From: Molossus alvarezi
Lineage: Eukaryota; Chordata; Mammalia; Chiroptera; Molossidae
Direction of reading: 5' to 3'
Length of the DNA stretch: 64,000 nt
NCBI GenBank assembly: GCA_037176705.1
Contig: CM073885.1
Span: 165,096,290-165,160,289, forward strand
Part shown: positions 1 through 11,869 of the stretch, piece after piece
Position numbering within the stretch: the stretch's first letter is position 1
Layout: every line of letters begins with the position of its first letter
Notes under the pieces: generated by a model
Databases searched by the model: none
Told to the model about the DNA's origin: nothing
The model's input: only the letters and a program-made list of their open reading frames with translations
Position numbers and translations under genes: made by a program

Positions 1-269
1 GACATCTGCTATTTTGAACTCGTTATTTGCTAAGTAACGTGCTTCCCTGCACTATTGCTACTTGAACCTGAAGAAAGAATAAATGGTGTATTTTAGCAGG
101 GAGACCTTGAAACCAGAACATTTTTTACTTGGAAAAGACAACATATGTTCATTTAAAAACATTCATTTTCCTCAGTGGGAATTTAGTTACAAAATTACCA
201 ATTATAAAGTCTAACCTGTTCTGCATTATAGTATCAAGGGGAAAATTATTTGCTTTAAGGCAGAGTGCA

Positions 270-450
270 GCTATTAAGACACAAGCTTTGGAGTTGGACA
301 CCACACGCTTTGTGAGTTTGGGGAAGTTAATGAACTTTTTTACAACTCTTTCCTCAGTTTTCTCATCCATAATATGGGGATGATAATGCTTATTTCACAG
401 AATTCTTGGGAGGAGACATAAAATATTGTTAAAACTTTAACCAAAGGGCC
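270..450 (+). mobile_element. MIR fragment
   Basis: It follows the MIR order: TTTGGAGTTGGACA, GAAGTTAATGAAC, CTCAGTTTTCTCATCCATAA and GGGGATGATAATG. Degraded. Confidence 0.6.
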
Positions 451-488
451 CAGCACATGGTATTATTTTTTAAAATAATAATATCATG

Positions 489-694
489 GCCCTGGCCAGT
501 TTGGCTCAGCGGTTACAGCGTCCGCCCAAGGGTCAATGAGTTAGGGGTTCGATTTCGTCAAGGGCATGTACCTCAGTTGCGGTTCATCCCGGTCGGGTCG
601 TGCAGGGGGCAGCCAGTCGATGTGGCTCTATCACATCAATGTTTCTCTCTGTCTCTCTCTCTCCCTCCCACTCTATCTGATGATGAACAGAAGA
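489..694 (+). mobile_element. VES SINE, full length
   Basis: It starts CCCTGGCCAGTTTGGCTCAG (Pol III A-box region), with GGTTCGATT as B-box, then the CTCTCTCTCCCTCCCACTCT body. Perfect 15-bp TSD AATAATAATATCATG at 474-488 and 695-709. Confidence 0.93.
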
Positions 695-1400
695 AATAAT
701 AATATCATGCTATTTTTTTTAATTGATGATATCAATATTTTTAAGTGATAACATCAACATTTAAAAAATAATTGCTTGGTCCAGTAATAATAAATAAGGT
801 CAATCAAATCAGTGCACTAAGCATTTAAATCATATTTTCATTCATTCTCTATAGGGCAACATGGTTTATTTTTATTATAACTAATATCTCAAAGTACATT
901 TCAAATTATATTTAAGTAGTAAAGTCAATATTATTTAGCCTGTGAGTAGTCTATAAGTATAACTAGAAGAAGGAAAAACTAGGGATGAAGTATATTAATG
1001 GCATTACCTACATAAAGAGTATAAAATTCTATTAAATCTTCTAGAATGTAATTGCTCTCCTATACCAGAGATTCCTTCGTTGTTTTAGGGGTCACTGCCA
1101 TTGAAGTCTGGCCTTAGTTCCCCAGACCACAGAATGACATACACATAAAACAAGGCCTTTGATACATGATGTTAGAGACAAATATGGCAATATTTAAGTA
1201 AATGCTCCATAAAAGAAACCTCTGGGGACAAAAATTAATGTTCTACACTGAACCTCATGTTTGTCCTGTGTAGGTTTAGTCATTTTTGGCTGCTACAAAA
1301 TTTGAAACTGAAAAAATAATAAGTGTGGTTTCCTTTTCGATGTTGTACGAAAAAGTGTGGAATCCCCCAGAAAGTATGTGCAATATCTGTCTGAGATGTT

Positions 1401-1413
1401 GTTGCTAGGCAAC
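1401..1413. promoter_or_regulatory. RFX X-box-like palindrome
   Basis: GTTGCTAGGCAAC is a near-symmetrical X-box half-site pair in the intron after CUB8. Confidence 0.4.
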
Positions 1414-2936
1414 CAGAAAACAAACAGAAGATTCCCAAATCCCTTCCTTTAGCCCATATCTCAAGGACGATTACAAATTGTGCACCAGATGACTTGGGAA
1501 GGCCGTGGTTGTTTGAGGGTGTTTTTTTCTCTTTTTATAGCTGTTTCAGAAAGTGGCAACAGGAATTGAACTCCAATTTTTTCAAGCAGTAGTGACATGG
1601 GAATTGAGATGCAAGACTCCTAAAAGGCCCCCACCAGTTACAAGACAGGATCCAACATTCAGTGAAGGTCAACTGTGTGTATGTGTACTTCCCGCTGTTG
1701 TCAAGGAGGCAAATAATGTCAGGATTTAGCTTTTCCACTCATTCTGAAATGTCTGCATTTGTTTGATGCCATCTCTGATTACTAGGGCCTTGCTGGAAAA
1801 CTTCTGAGGCCAAGGTAAAAAGAGCTGCATGTTTTCTTTTGATAAAGTATTGTCCCAACTTTACAAATGTGAATTACTTTATAAACAGATTTTTTTTAAA
1901 ACTGGTATCACCCATTAAGAACGTCTTTGAAAAAACAAAACAAAACAGAGAGTGAGAAGTTGCCAAAGACAGAAATCAGACACAGTATCACAAGGCAGAA
2001 ATCTTTGCTAAGGTTCTACATTAAAACTGTATTCTTTTGCGGTCTCCATGTTTAAGATTTTTTCTAAGAGTATCACAAAGACAAAAATTCAAACTATCCA
2101 ACAGGTCGAAGGGGCTAGAATAAGCAGGACAGGATACAGAGTGTATGCGTGTGAAAGAAACCTAGTCAGTTTTTAGGGAAATACATTCTAACTTAAACAG
2201 AACTGCTTCTTAAAAGTATCTATTGGACTTAAATTTCTACCCAAGCTGAACAGGATTTGTTTACCTTATATCACACTTATAGTGAAATAATCCCAGGAGT
2301 CTATGCTCGTCTATACCAAGAGATTGCTGCCAGACCCACTGGGCAAAGGGCATGTTTTCGACCATAGATAAGGTTACTTCAGAGGCAGACCGGGGCACAT
2401 GTTTTACCACTTCTCTCTCTGGGACATGCTCTACCACCACCCCGCAGGAAGCGACACTGTGAAAGAGATTCGTCACCAGCAGAGAAAGGTCTCTGCCTGA
2501 GATTAGGACCAGACAGTGTGATTCACATCCCGCCCTTGTGAGCCTGCCCTGGAAGTTCTGCAAACCACAATTCATAAGTTCACTTTCACTGCGAACGTCA
2601 CACCTCCAGAGTGTGAACGTCCACACGCGCACAAGCAAGGCTCAGGACAGACGAGACACAAAATCCAAGTTCTTGCAACGGCTCTTGTCCACTGGTCTCT
2701 GACAGCCTGCCCTGCCTCAGCGCCTCTCACTCCCTCTAGCTCAGCATTTCTCAACCATTGTTGGTTCACCACGGCCCTCCTCAGGAGCCTTCTTAGATGT
2801 TTTTCCCAAATTCTCTCCCATGACATTTTAACATCACAGATATACCATTTATCTGTTAAGTATTATAGATATCTGTACTTTATACATAAAGCATATAATT
2901 TTTTTTCACCCTTTGAGAACCATTTTCTTAAAAAAA

Positions 2937-3143
2937 AATTTTTTTTAATTGATTTTAGAGAGAGAGGAAGGGAGAGGGAGAGAGAGATAGAAACATCGAT
3001 GAGAGGACATCAATTGGCCATCTCCTGCATGCCCCTGACTGGGGATTTGGCCCACAACCTGGGCATGTGCCCTGACTGGGAATTGAACTGGTGACCTCTT
3101 GGTGCATCGGTGGACACTCAACCAGTGAGCCACATCAGCCACA
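2937..3143 (-). mobile_element. VES SINE
   Basis: The reverse complement shows the tRNA head (GAGCCACATCAGCCACAC end), the GGGCATGTGCCCTGACTGGG B-box side and a GAGAGAGAGGAAGGGAG body next to poly-T. The TSD is weak. Confidence 0.88.
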
Positions 3144-3464
3144 CAAGAGCCAATTTTCACCTTGGGGTTGATATTGAGAATATGTACTCTCCCTGAAATA
3201 CTTGCCATTTGCAAAACTTTGGTGTTATCCTAAGCCTTCCTGATCTCCTTAGAAATGTCTGCCTGTCTCAGACATTTGTCTGGCTGACTGCTACTTGTAC
3301 TAAAGCTGCCGGGAGGGCCTCCTGAACTCTCTCCGGCTCTCCCGGATCTCCTCTGTGCCCCCACAGCGTCGGATTGTGGGCTTATTTCTACCCTTGTTTG
3401 TTAGTCTGTTTTCCTTACAACACAACTAACTCCTGAGGTCAAGGGTGCTATCTCCTTCTTCTTT

Positions 3465-3865
3465 GCTATAGACTAAATTGCATCCCTCTAAAATTCATAT
3501 ATTGAAGCCCCAGTACTCAGAAGGTCACTGTATTTGGACATAGTGATATTATAGAGGTGCTTAAGTTGAAATAAGGCCCCTAGGGAGGACCCTCATATAA
3601 TCTGATTGGTGCCGTTATATGGAGAGGAAATCTGGACACTTGGAGAGACACCAGGATGTGCACCCACAGAGAAAAGGTCATGTGAGGATACAGCAAGAAG
3701 GCCACCACCTGCAAGCCAACCAGAGAGACCGCAGGAGAGAACAAACCCGCCGACACCTTCATCTGGGACGTCCAGCCTCTAGAACAGTGAGAAATAAATT
3801 TCTGCTATTTATCTATCCAGTCTGAGGTTTTTTGTTATGGCCTCCTGAGCTATCTAATATACTCT
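3465..3865 (+). mobile_element. Solo LTR, MaLR-like (MLT1/MST type)
   Basis: The order of motifs is typical of mammalian MaLR LTRs: TTCATATATTGAAGCCC, TATTTGGACATAG, GAAATCTGGACACTTGGAG, GCCGACACCTTCATC, CAGCCTCTAGAACAGTGAG and then AATAAATTTCTGCTATTTAT. The last part holds the AATAAA polyadenylation signal. No internal retroviral region is attached. The family name is from memory and the subfamily is not determined. Confidence 0.6.
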
Positions 3866-5459
3866 CTATACTCTAAATACCAAGCCCAGAACCTGGTAGT
3901 GAATCAATATGTGTTGGCTGGTTGGTTGAACGAATGGATAAACGAAAAACATATTTTCAATAAACACCTGCTTACGGAGGGTACATGTAATCACTGTAAT
4001 GTGATTAACAATGGCAAAGTCTCTGTCCTTTGGAGGGAGACCCACAGAGCTCCTGATAGAGCCCAGGGTATTCACCCTCACAACTCCAAGTGACTACCCA
4101 GCATTCGCATAAAAGGCAAGTGGATAATGAAATTACAAAAGATAAAACCTTTGTCCTCCAAGGATGAACATCCCAGAACCTCAACACCCCTCCCACACAT
4201 ACCCTAAGTCCGCAAAATAATAAAAATTACAAGTTAGGAGGATTTCCCCTGAAAGACCGACAATAAACAAAGACTATTGAGAAGTCTGAGTGAGGCAGAG
4301 AGAACTGGAGGGAAGGTTTCTGAGAAACACCGCTGACCTCACGGAGGTCCTTTGCCAGGCCTTTAAAAATGCTTTCAAGCCCTTTGATACAGTGCTGCGT
4401 GTGCCCAGGGAGTCAGGGAAGCGCCAGCCCAGGTTCAGACCAAGCCAGCCACGGAGGATCTCGACAACGTTTGTAAAACGTTCTCCCGGAGCCAATGTCT
4501 GAAAACCCTCAAGGCTTGAGGAATCTCATTAATCGCGACTAGGAAGATAAAACGAAAGCAGCCCCATTCGAGAAGCTGATGTCATCTGTCTCCCCAAAGA
4601 AAAGGCTTCCACTCTCCTTTGTGAACATCCAGGGTGACATCACCTCCTGATCACATGCCACTTAGCCCTTCCCCTATTCCTAGCGGAGGGCTTCTCTTCC
4701 TTTGCAAATGTCCTCTTTCCCTCACAAAGCCCCTTGACCTTGTTTGTACGTGGGATCCACTGCCAAGGGAAAGCAGGCCTCTGGGAGAAAGGAGCAGGAG
4801 AGACGAGGGGTGTGCAAAGCTGGTGGGGGGCCCCTATTCCCACAGCAGAAAGGTCTATATTCCCTTCAGCAAGCCGGGCGGAGGCCCCCGAGGCTGAATT
4901 CAGCCTCTGGACAATGCTGTCAGCACTGAATACCCTGAACAGTTGAGCCAGGCAGGGCGACTGCAGCCCGTCTTTCTTTCCAGGGTGGGACTCCCTTTGA
5001 CGGCTCCCACAGAGCATACAGGCCAGGCAGTGCGCTTTAATCTCACGTCCGGCCACTTTAGAAACGGGCCCGCAAATAAAGCCCGATTGTAGATCCATTT
5101 TCTCAAAGCAAATATAAGGTCTGTGCAGTCCACAAAGAAGCACATTTTGCGAACGGGTTTATTTATTGATCAGCAAAATGAAGTGTGTGGAGATTCTGCC
5201 TCGGCAGCAATGCTCAGGGATGGTGGCCAGGCTGGGTGGCCTGGGCCCTGGCCCTCGAACCTGATTCTGAGAGGGAGATGCAGTGAGGCTGTGCAGAAGG
5301 ATCGTCGTGATGACCTCCACATCCACACGCCCACTGCACACACATGCACACATTCATGAGGACAACTGCTACAGCTTTTACACGGAAATCTCGTTTTCTG
5401 ATTCTAAAAGTCACATGTACTTACTAGAGAAGTTCAGTCACTTCAAAACTGTATCAGTA

Positions 5460-5715
5460 GCCCTGGCCAGTTTGGCTCAGCAGTTAAAGTGTCGGCCTGT
5501 GGTCCAGAGAGACCTGGGTTCGGTTCCGCTAGGGGCACATAAGTCAGTTGCGGTTTTTTTCCTGGCCCTGAGTGGGTCGTGTGGGTGGCAACCACTCGAT
5601 GTGTCCCTTCATGTCGATGTTTCTCTCTCTTCCTTTCTCTCCCTCCCACTCTATCTGAACAAAAATTGGAAAAGTGTCCTTGGGTGAGGATAAAAAAATA
5701 ACAATAAAATAAAAT
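5460..5715 (+). mobile_element. VES SINE
   Basis: GCCCTGGCCAGTTTGGCTCAG start, GGTTCGGTTCCGCTAGGGGC B-box side, CTCCCTCCCACTCTATCTGA and GGTGAGGATAAAAAAAT tail. It abuts the opposite-strand copy at 5742. Confidence 0.92.
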
Positions 5716-5741
5716 AATAATTAAATCTGCTTTAAAAATAA

Positions 5742-5742
5742 G

Positions 5743-5781
<39 letters not shown>

Positions 5782-5963
5782 AATGTCTTGAGAGAGAGAG
5801 AGAGAGAAACATCGATGAGAGAGAAACATCCATCAGCTGCCTCCTGTGCGCCCCCCACTGGGGATGGAACCCACAACTGGGGCATGTGCCCAGACCAGGA
5901 ATCGAACCAGGATCTCTCGGTCCATGGGACGATGCTCAATCCACTGAGCCACACTGGCCAGGC
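5742..5963 (-). mobile_element. VES SINE with (TAAA)n tail
   Basis: The minus-strand head ends TGAGCCACACTGGCCAGGC and the tail is a (TAAA)n microsatellite at 5743-5783. Tail-to-tail with the preceding SINE. Confidence 0.9.
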
Positions 5964-5999
5964 ACTCCTGCTTACTCTTACATTTTAGTTCAAGGACCC

Positions 6000-6270
6000 A
6001 TTTTCATGCAGGACTTCTCTGACCTCCTGTCAATGTCAAATCCTCTATTGCGTGCTGCCTGTCACTTATCATTGACGTTTATTTGAGTGCTCTCTGCTTG
6101 ATGGCTACTTCTCCAGTCACCTGCAAACTCTAGGAGAGGAGGAACCAGGCAGGCCTGCTGGGAGGAGTCCCACACTGTCCCCAGCTCCTACACAGTACAT
6201 GGCCCAAAACATCTGTGGATCAAGGACAGGGAGAACTGAGAAACCAGGTTCAGGTCTTCAGTCTACCTCC
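6000..6270 (+). mobile_element. L2-like fragment
   Basis: The sequence has the L2 3' layout (CAGGACTTCTCTGACC, then CTGCAAACTCTAGGAGAGGAGG and CCTACACAGTACATGGCCCAAA). Diverged; low-resolution call. Confidence 0.4.
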
Positions 6271-6963
6271 AATGGGTAAGACGTGAGGGACTGGGTCCCA
6301 CTGAAACCTCTGCCCTGACCCCATCTGTTCATTAGCCCCTCTTCTCAGGCTATCATCTCCAGCTAAAGACCCAGTTTAGATGCAGAGAGTAAACTCTGGG
6401 TCCTTGTGGCACTGCATCACCACAGTTTATGATGATTAGTTAATTTTGCACTGATCTAGACTGCTAACCATCCCCTTCCAGAAGGTTTTCCCCATGTATA
6501 ATTTATATACAGAGGGCGACACAGAGTTAACTGTTTCTTCAGCTCTGGTCCCAGCTGGCGAAATTTTGTTGCATAACTCCAGGTCCAAGCTTTGCAAGTT
6601 TTCAGCACTTGGGAAAAAGTTTTGAAATAGTAAACAGGAAAAGACAATAGACAGAGGGTGTCTTTGACTCCCCCTATGAAGACAGATTTCAGAAGGAACT
6701 GACAGGAAAAAAATGTCCCAACAAAAACGCAGCACTGTCAGCAGAAGAGTCAGCCATGTCTAGCACGTTGGCTGGAAGAACCCAGTGACACAGCCATCAG
6801 TATAGTTAATAATGACCATTGAATCATGCTCCTTGGTGTGGCCTTGGGCTAATGTGGCTAGAATAGCCTGGACAGGGGGGAAGCAGCTCACTGTGGAGAA
6901 AGATATGACCAGCAAATTCACTGCTCATAAAACTCTCCATCCTGAATTACTTAGGGAATTTTT

Positions 6964-7153
6964 AAATTTTTTTTTCTTTATTGATTTTAGAGAGAGAGAA
7001 ACATTGATGTGAGAGAACATCAACTGACTACCTCCTGCATGCACCCACTGGGGAATTGGCCTACAACCTGGGCATGTGCCCTGACTGGGAATCGAACTAG
7101 CGACCTCTTGGTGCATGGGTTGATGCTCAACCACTGAGCCACACCGGCCAGGC
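6964..7153 (-). mobile_element. VES SINE
   Basis: TTTATTGATTTTAGAGAGAG tail side and GAGCCACACCGGCCAGGC head. TSD ACTTAGGGAATTTTT at 6949-6963 and ACTTAGGGAGTTTTT at 7154-7168 (one mismatch). Confidence 0.93.
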
Positions 7154-7544
7154 ACTTAGGGAGTTTTTTGAAATCAGTAATAGTCAAGGTCCCACTGCAC
7201 ACCAACTGAATCCTTTCTCTGGAGACTGGAACCCAGACATGGTGCTCTTTACAAACTACCAGGGAAATCCAGTGTGTATCTCGAGCCGGGAACCAGTCTC
7301 CTGGTCGGCATTTCTGAATTTACACCTTCTGTCTCATGTGAAAGCTTTCTCCTCTTTGAATCTCTTAAGCAGTAAGGTCATTTTACTTACAGGGGTCCCC
7401 ACTCTTATCCCATTGACAGAGAAAGGTTGGAGATATTAATTTGCTGTTATTACAGCGAGCCCTGGGAGCACCTCGAAACTTGCTCTAGACTCAATGGATG
7501 CTGTCTTTCCATCATTTTATTTCTCCAGCCTTAACATCTGCTCT

Positions 7545-7715
7545 TGACTTGTTCTTCAAAGTGTGGTCTACAGAGGGGCACCGTCAGCATTACCTGGGAG
7601 CCCTTCAGAAATGCAGATTTATGGGCCTTACCTCAGCCCCCCTGCGTCAGAATCTGCATGTGAACAAGTGACTCCTGTGCACATGCAAGTCTGAGAAACA
7701 CTGTTTGGAAAATAA
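7545..7715 (+). mobile_element. MER5A-like hAT DNA element
   Basis: Matches the MER5 pattern as I remember it: AAGTGTGGTCTACAGAGGG, TACCTGGGAGCCCTTCAGAA, ATGCAGATTTATGGGCC, CAGAATCTGCATGTGAACAA and TGAGAAACACTG. Confidence 0.7.
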
Positions 7716-8414
7716 CCCTCGTCCTTGAAGATCTGGTGCATTTTCTGAGATTTCCCTGTTTCTTCCAGGTCTTTTCACACTGTCTCTGGTTCCTTAGAAT
7801 CATGCCATTTCTAAATCACGGAATACTAGAGATGAACTGTGTAATAGAGATGAGTCAATCCAACCCCTTCATTTAATAGATCCATAAGTCGACATTCCAA
7901 GGTTAAATCTACCTACCTGATGAAGAGGATGGTGGAGAAGTTCTATAAGCTTAATCATTCTAGTTAATTTACTTTGGAAATTCATAATCCGTATTTCAAG
8001 CTATAAGTAGCTCTGTGGATAACCACTGAATAGTTTAAACACTGAAGATTCCATTTTTATTTAACAGAAATACACTCAGTCTCCAGTTAACGATCTCAGA
8101 ATGTCTAACACTCTTAAATATATAATGGGGTTATTCAGTTATATATTAGCACTGAGATTCATATAATAAATGCACTATGATGTTAACAACCTTCAAGAGT
8201 CAACCATGACACACATTCATGCCCTCACCTTGTGTGCACCCTTGATTTTGACAGTCCAGCCATAGCCTAGATGTCTATGTGTGGCTCCTGCTGTAACACT
8301 GCAACTCCTCTTTCAAACCCACTGAGACAGACCAGTGAGTCCTGAGGCGCTGGTTGAGAACTGCTACTATAATTTTCACAAGGACTATAATTTTCAAGTC
8401 TGGATCACTCTAGG

Positions 8415-8805
8415 AGAGCAGTTCTCAAACATTAGTCACCAGGGAGACCAGTTAAAACACAGATGATTTGGCCTCTTTTTTTTTTCCCCTGTACTGATTT
8501 GAGAGAGAGAGGAAGGGAGAATGAGGGAGAATGGAAACATCAGTGAGAGAGAACATTGATTGGTCACCTCCTGCATGCCCCCACTAGGGATTGGGCCCAC
8601 AACCTGGGCATGTGCCCTGACTGGGAATTGAACCGGCGACCTCTTGGTGCATGGGTCAGTGCTCAACCACTGAGCCACACCACTGGGCAGACTGAACCTC
8701 TTTTTGGAGTTTGTGATTTCATAGGCCTGGGATGGGGCCTGAGAATCTGCATTTCTAACAAGTTCCAGGTGACTGATGCTGCTTTGGCAGAGCATGTTTA
8801 GAGCA
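8415..8805 (+). mobile_element. MER5-like hAT element split by a SINE
   Basis: AGCAGTTCTCAAACATTAG and ACCAGTTAAAACACAGATG lie left of the VES at 8479; CCTGAGAATCTGCATTTCTA, TTCCAGGTGACTGATGCTGC and AGAGCACCACTCCC lie to its right. Together they form one MER5-type element. Confidence 0.65.
8479..8690 (-). mobile_element. VES SINE inserted in a MER5-like element
   Basis: GAGAGAGAGGAAGGGAGA body and GAGCCACACCACTGGGCAG head. The insertion splits the older DNA element and leaves a short CCTCTTTTT duplication. Confidence 0.88.
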
Positions 8806-8877
8806 CCACTCCCTTTTGACTGGTAAAATGAATTTTCATCTTCAGAGAAACAATTTAAAGTTATTTTTACTATTTAT

Positions 8878-9060
8878 TGATTTATTTATTTTAGAGAGAC
8901 AGAGAGAGAAAAGAGTAGAGAGAGAGAGAGAGAGAGATTTGTTGTTCGACTTAGGTATGCATTCATTGTTAGACTATTTGTGCTCTGACCAGAATCGAAC
9001 CCCCTACCTTGGTGAATGGAGACCGTGCCCTAACCATTCAACTACCCCACCTGCCTCCTG
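8878..9060 (-). mobile_element. Diverged tRNA-derived SINE
   Basis: It has TTATTTTAGAGAGACAGAG, TTGTTGTTCGACTTAGGTAT, GACCAGAATCGAACCCCCTA and CCTAACCATTCAACTACC. This is the tRNA-headed SINE layout but with a body unlike the VES copies elsewhere, so it is an older or different family. Confidence 0.65.
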
Positions 9061-9587
9061 AGCCACCAGTTCATAGTGGGCGCCGCAGGGGCACCACACA
9101 GGCTCCTGCCTTAGTGCGTCACCGGTTCTCCGCTCCTGCTCCTGCTCCGCAGCCTTGCCCTTCCCTTTCTCTCTGTCCGACTTGTTCTCTTCCTCTATCC
9201 GGTCATTCCTTCCTCAGAAATGTCAGAGGAAGCCTCACCTCTCATCCTATCCCACTCTCCCCAGAGGTCCCCACCCTACCTCGAAGTTTTCCTGCCACAC
9301 CCTTGGACGTTTCATTCTGTTCCCTTCTTCCTCTGAAGCGGTCACTGCACCTGCTGAAGCAGTTATCCAAATCCTGTCCGCTTGGACGTCACCTCCCTCT
9401 TAGCCCTTACAGGACTGACGTCCCCTCCGCCCCCCAGTGTCTAAGTGAAATGTCCAAGGCCGAGCACCAGATGACTGCCCCTGTTCAATTAGTGTTGATG
9501 GCATGGTTTCCAAAGAGAATTGGAATGGGGACAATTCTTGGTCAAATAGCAATGACAAAATCTGCCTGAGATCGGCGCCGGGCTTAC

Positions 9588-9738
9588 CATGGATGAACCA
9601 CTGCATCCGGAACCCTTTCTCGACGTGGCCAACCCCGTCAGTGTGGAACAGCACCTGAAGAATGGAGCCTGCCGTACTCCCTGAAGGCGGCCTCTCTTTT
9701 CCACAGTAGCGCCCCATCCTGCGGGAGCCGTCATAGAG
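9588..9738 (-). CDS. CUBN: CUBN exon: CUB8, second half
   Basis: This 151-nt exon reads [20 protein letters not shown] and ends [12 protein letters not shown] plus one base. The acceptor has a clear pyrimidine tract, with ttccag at 9739-9744, and the donor GTAAGC starts at 9587. It enters in phase 0, directly continuing DYLE from 36142, and leaves one base like the other inter-domain junctions. It supplies the fourth CUB8 cysteine. I first considered a separate CUB gene, but the phase match and strong likeness to remembered human CUB8 (MGRYCG, LQV, TDGVG, EKGF.MQWF) place it in CUBN. CUB8 is one of the intrinsic factor contact domains. Confidence 0.95.
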
Positions 9739-10846
9739 CTGGAAGCAAAGAGACTTGCCGATGTGAGAACACGTCGTGAGGTTTGCCAGATGCAAAAAGT
9801 AGTCTGTTCATGCAGCAAACACTGTTCCTTGGTTCAAAAGTGAAGGTTACATCCGCTTAGGTGGGTCAAGTACAGGATGCGTAACATCAGTATTCGAAAT
9901 AGAAAATTAGAGAGTTGTGGGGATGATTTCTAAGCCAAATAATTTGGAAGTCCAAATATTGTTTGGTTTTCAGTCAGTCTAGCAAATTCCCTCCAAAGTA
10001 TAATCCGGACACAGAACAAGGAGACAGTAGGCTGCACGAGATATGTTCACACACTGACACATAAGAGAAGCCCAGTAAACAGCGGTGTTATAATGGTAAG
10101 ATGTAAATATTTAAATAAATACTAACCATAAAAAACAGACATTTAAAAAAGCTATGAAAAATAAAAACAAAGCACTAATCCCACTAAAGATAATACCTGT
10201 TGATATTTTGTTAATACCAGAAGTTTAGCTTGTAAACATTTTTTTCATTTGTAAATGTGTACATACGTGTGTAGGTGTATATGCGTATGCGTAAATTTGG
10301 CTGCACGTTTCATTATGTTCCCTGTTTTATACTAAGTATGTCATTAAATCATCTATGTAAATTTTTTTAATGGTAGCATAAGATGCTACTAATACATTAT
10401 TTACATTACAAGTCTGTTGTTCATTTAGGATATTTCCAATGTTTTTGTTGATATAAATATTTGTCTATTATTTTACATTTTCTCCAGGAAATATTCCTAA
10501 AAGGGAAATGAATAAAAAGTATAATCTCTCTTTGGCTCGTTATGTATATTATTTAATTTATACCAATTTTCCCACCCACCAGTAGTTTACAGAAATATTT
10601 TGTGCAGTAGAACTTTCGCAGCCATGGCTATTATTTTTAAAGCTGGTGCTGATAGTGAACATGTGTGTGTGTGTTTGTAATTGTCTTCATTTGTGTCACT
10701 TGAGGTTGAAGTTTTTTCATGTTTATTGGACATTTGTATTTTTTCTATTAGAACTTTTATGCTAAGGTATTTGCCCATTTTCTCACTGAGGTATTTATAC
10801 TTCCTGTTGTGCACCCTTTCCCTGCCTCATTTAATGATTTCATTAG

Positions 10847-11050
10847 GCCGGCCAGTGTGGCTCAGTGGTTGAGCATTGACCCATGCACCAAGAGGTTGCT
10901 GGTTCCATTCCCGGTCAGGACACATGCCCAGGTTGTGGGCCAAATCCCCAGTGTGGGGCATGCAGGAGGCAGCCAGTCGATGTTCTTGCTCACCAATGTT
11001 TCTCTCTCTCTCTTCCTCTCCCTCTAAAATCAATAAAGAAAAAAAATATA
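10847..11050 (+). mobile_element. VES SINE
   Basis: GGCCGGCCAGTGTGGCTCAG head, GCCCAGGTTGTGGGCC, CTAAAATCAATAAAGAAAAA tail. Imperfect TSD ATGATTTCATTAG before and TTTAATTTCATTAG after. Confidence 0.92.
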
Positions 11051-11428
11051 TTTTTAATTTCATTAGATACACACCTTTAAACTAAAACTCTCAGCCATAT
11101 CTCTTCAATCAGCAAAGATAATCCAAAACACTGGCTTCCTCACGACTCAGGCTATTATATTTTCTTTTAATCCCTCACTGTTCCCCTTAAACACTTTGTT
11201 CCAGTTACCCTTGGGTTGAACGCCCATGACAGCAAATGGAAGGTATCTGATCGGAGACTCATGGACTTCCTTGGTTATTCTCTAGGAGATTACATGTATG
11301 TAAGAGTAGGTGAGAGTGTATGTGTTTGCATGTGTCTGTAAGGAAAATGCATAATCTGGATTCAACAAATACCAACTTGACCAAATTATTTTTATTTACT
11401 AAAATGCTATGATATAAAATACTGTGTG

Positions 11429-11639
11429 AAGCTTGGCTGGTGTGGCTCAGTTGGTTGAGTGTGGTCCTGTGCACCAAAAGATTGCCAGTTCAATTCCCAT
11501 CACTGCACATATCTGGGTTTTAGGTTTGATCTTCATTCAGGGCACGTTGGAAGGCAACCGACGGATGTTTCTCTCTCCCCCTTCCTCCCTTCCTCTCTCT
11601 AAGCATGTCTCCGGATGAGGGTTGAAAAAACAAAACAAA
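11429..11639 (+). mobile_element. VES SINE, first of a pair at one target site
   Basis: TGGCTGGTGTGGCTCAGTTG head and AAAACAAAACAAA tail. Flanked by AAAATACTGTGTG (11416-11428) and AAAACACTGTGTG (11640-11652). Confidence 0.9.
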
Positions 11640-11652
11640 AAAACACTGTGTG

Positions 11653-11869
11653 GCTTAGCTGGTAAGGCTCAGTGGATTGAACCTTGTCCCATTTGCTGAG
11701 AGGTCCGGGTTCACTTCTGAGTTAGGGCACATGCCTGGGTTTCCGGCTTGATCCCCAGTAGGGGGCATGCAAGAGGCAGGTGATTGATGTATCTCCCTCA
11801 CATGGATGTTTCTATCTCTCTCTCTCTTCCTCTCTCTAAAAAAAAAAAAATTAATAAAAACATATTTTA
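11653..11869 (+). mobile_element. VES SINE, second of a pair at one target site
   Basis: GCTTAGCTGGTAAGGCTCAG head and CTCTAAAAAAAAAAAAATT tail. It shares AAAACACTGTGTG with its left neighbour and is followed by a third copy, AAAATACTGTGTG (11870-11882). Confidence 0.9.

Larger units (their letters stand above)
1..9587 (-). other. CUBN: CUBN intron after CUB8 (partial)
   Basis: At least 9.6 kb of the phase-1 intron leading to CUB9, whose exon is not in the window. It holds seven tRNA-headed SINEs (489, 2937, 5460, 5742, 6964, 8479 and 8878), a MaLR-like LTR (3465-3865), MER5-like DNA fragments (7545, 8415) and MIR/L2 fragments. 700-2930, 3870-5450, 6280-6960, 7170-7540, 7720-8410 and 9075-9587 show nothing I can name apart from an X-box-like palindrome at 1401. 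Confidence 0.88.

Noticed and set aside
4634..5143. Overlapping frames of 60-167 codons on both strands as a gene
   Set aside because: Both strands are open together in GC-richer DNA, with no domain, splice logic or repeat-free conservation evidence.
9588..9738. The exon at 9.6 kb as part of a different CUB-domain gene
   Set aside because: It continues CUB8 in phase 0 from the exon at 36142 and matches remembered human CUB8; a 26 kb intron explains the gap.
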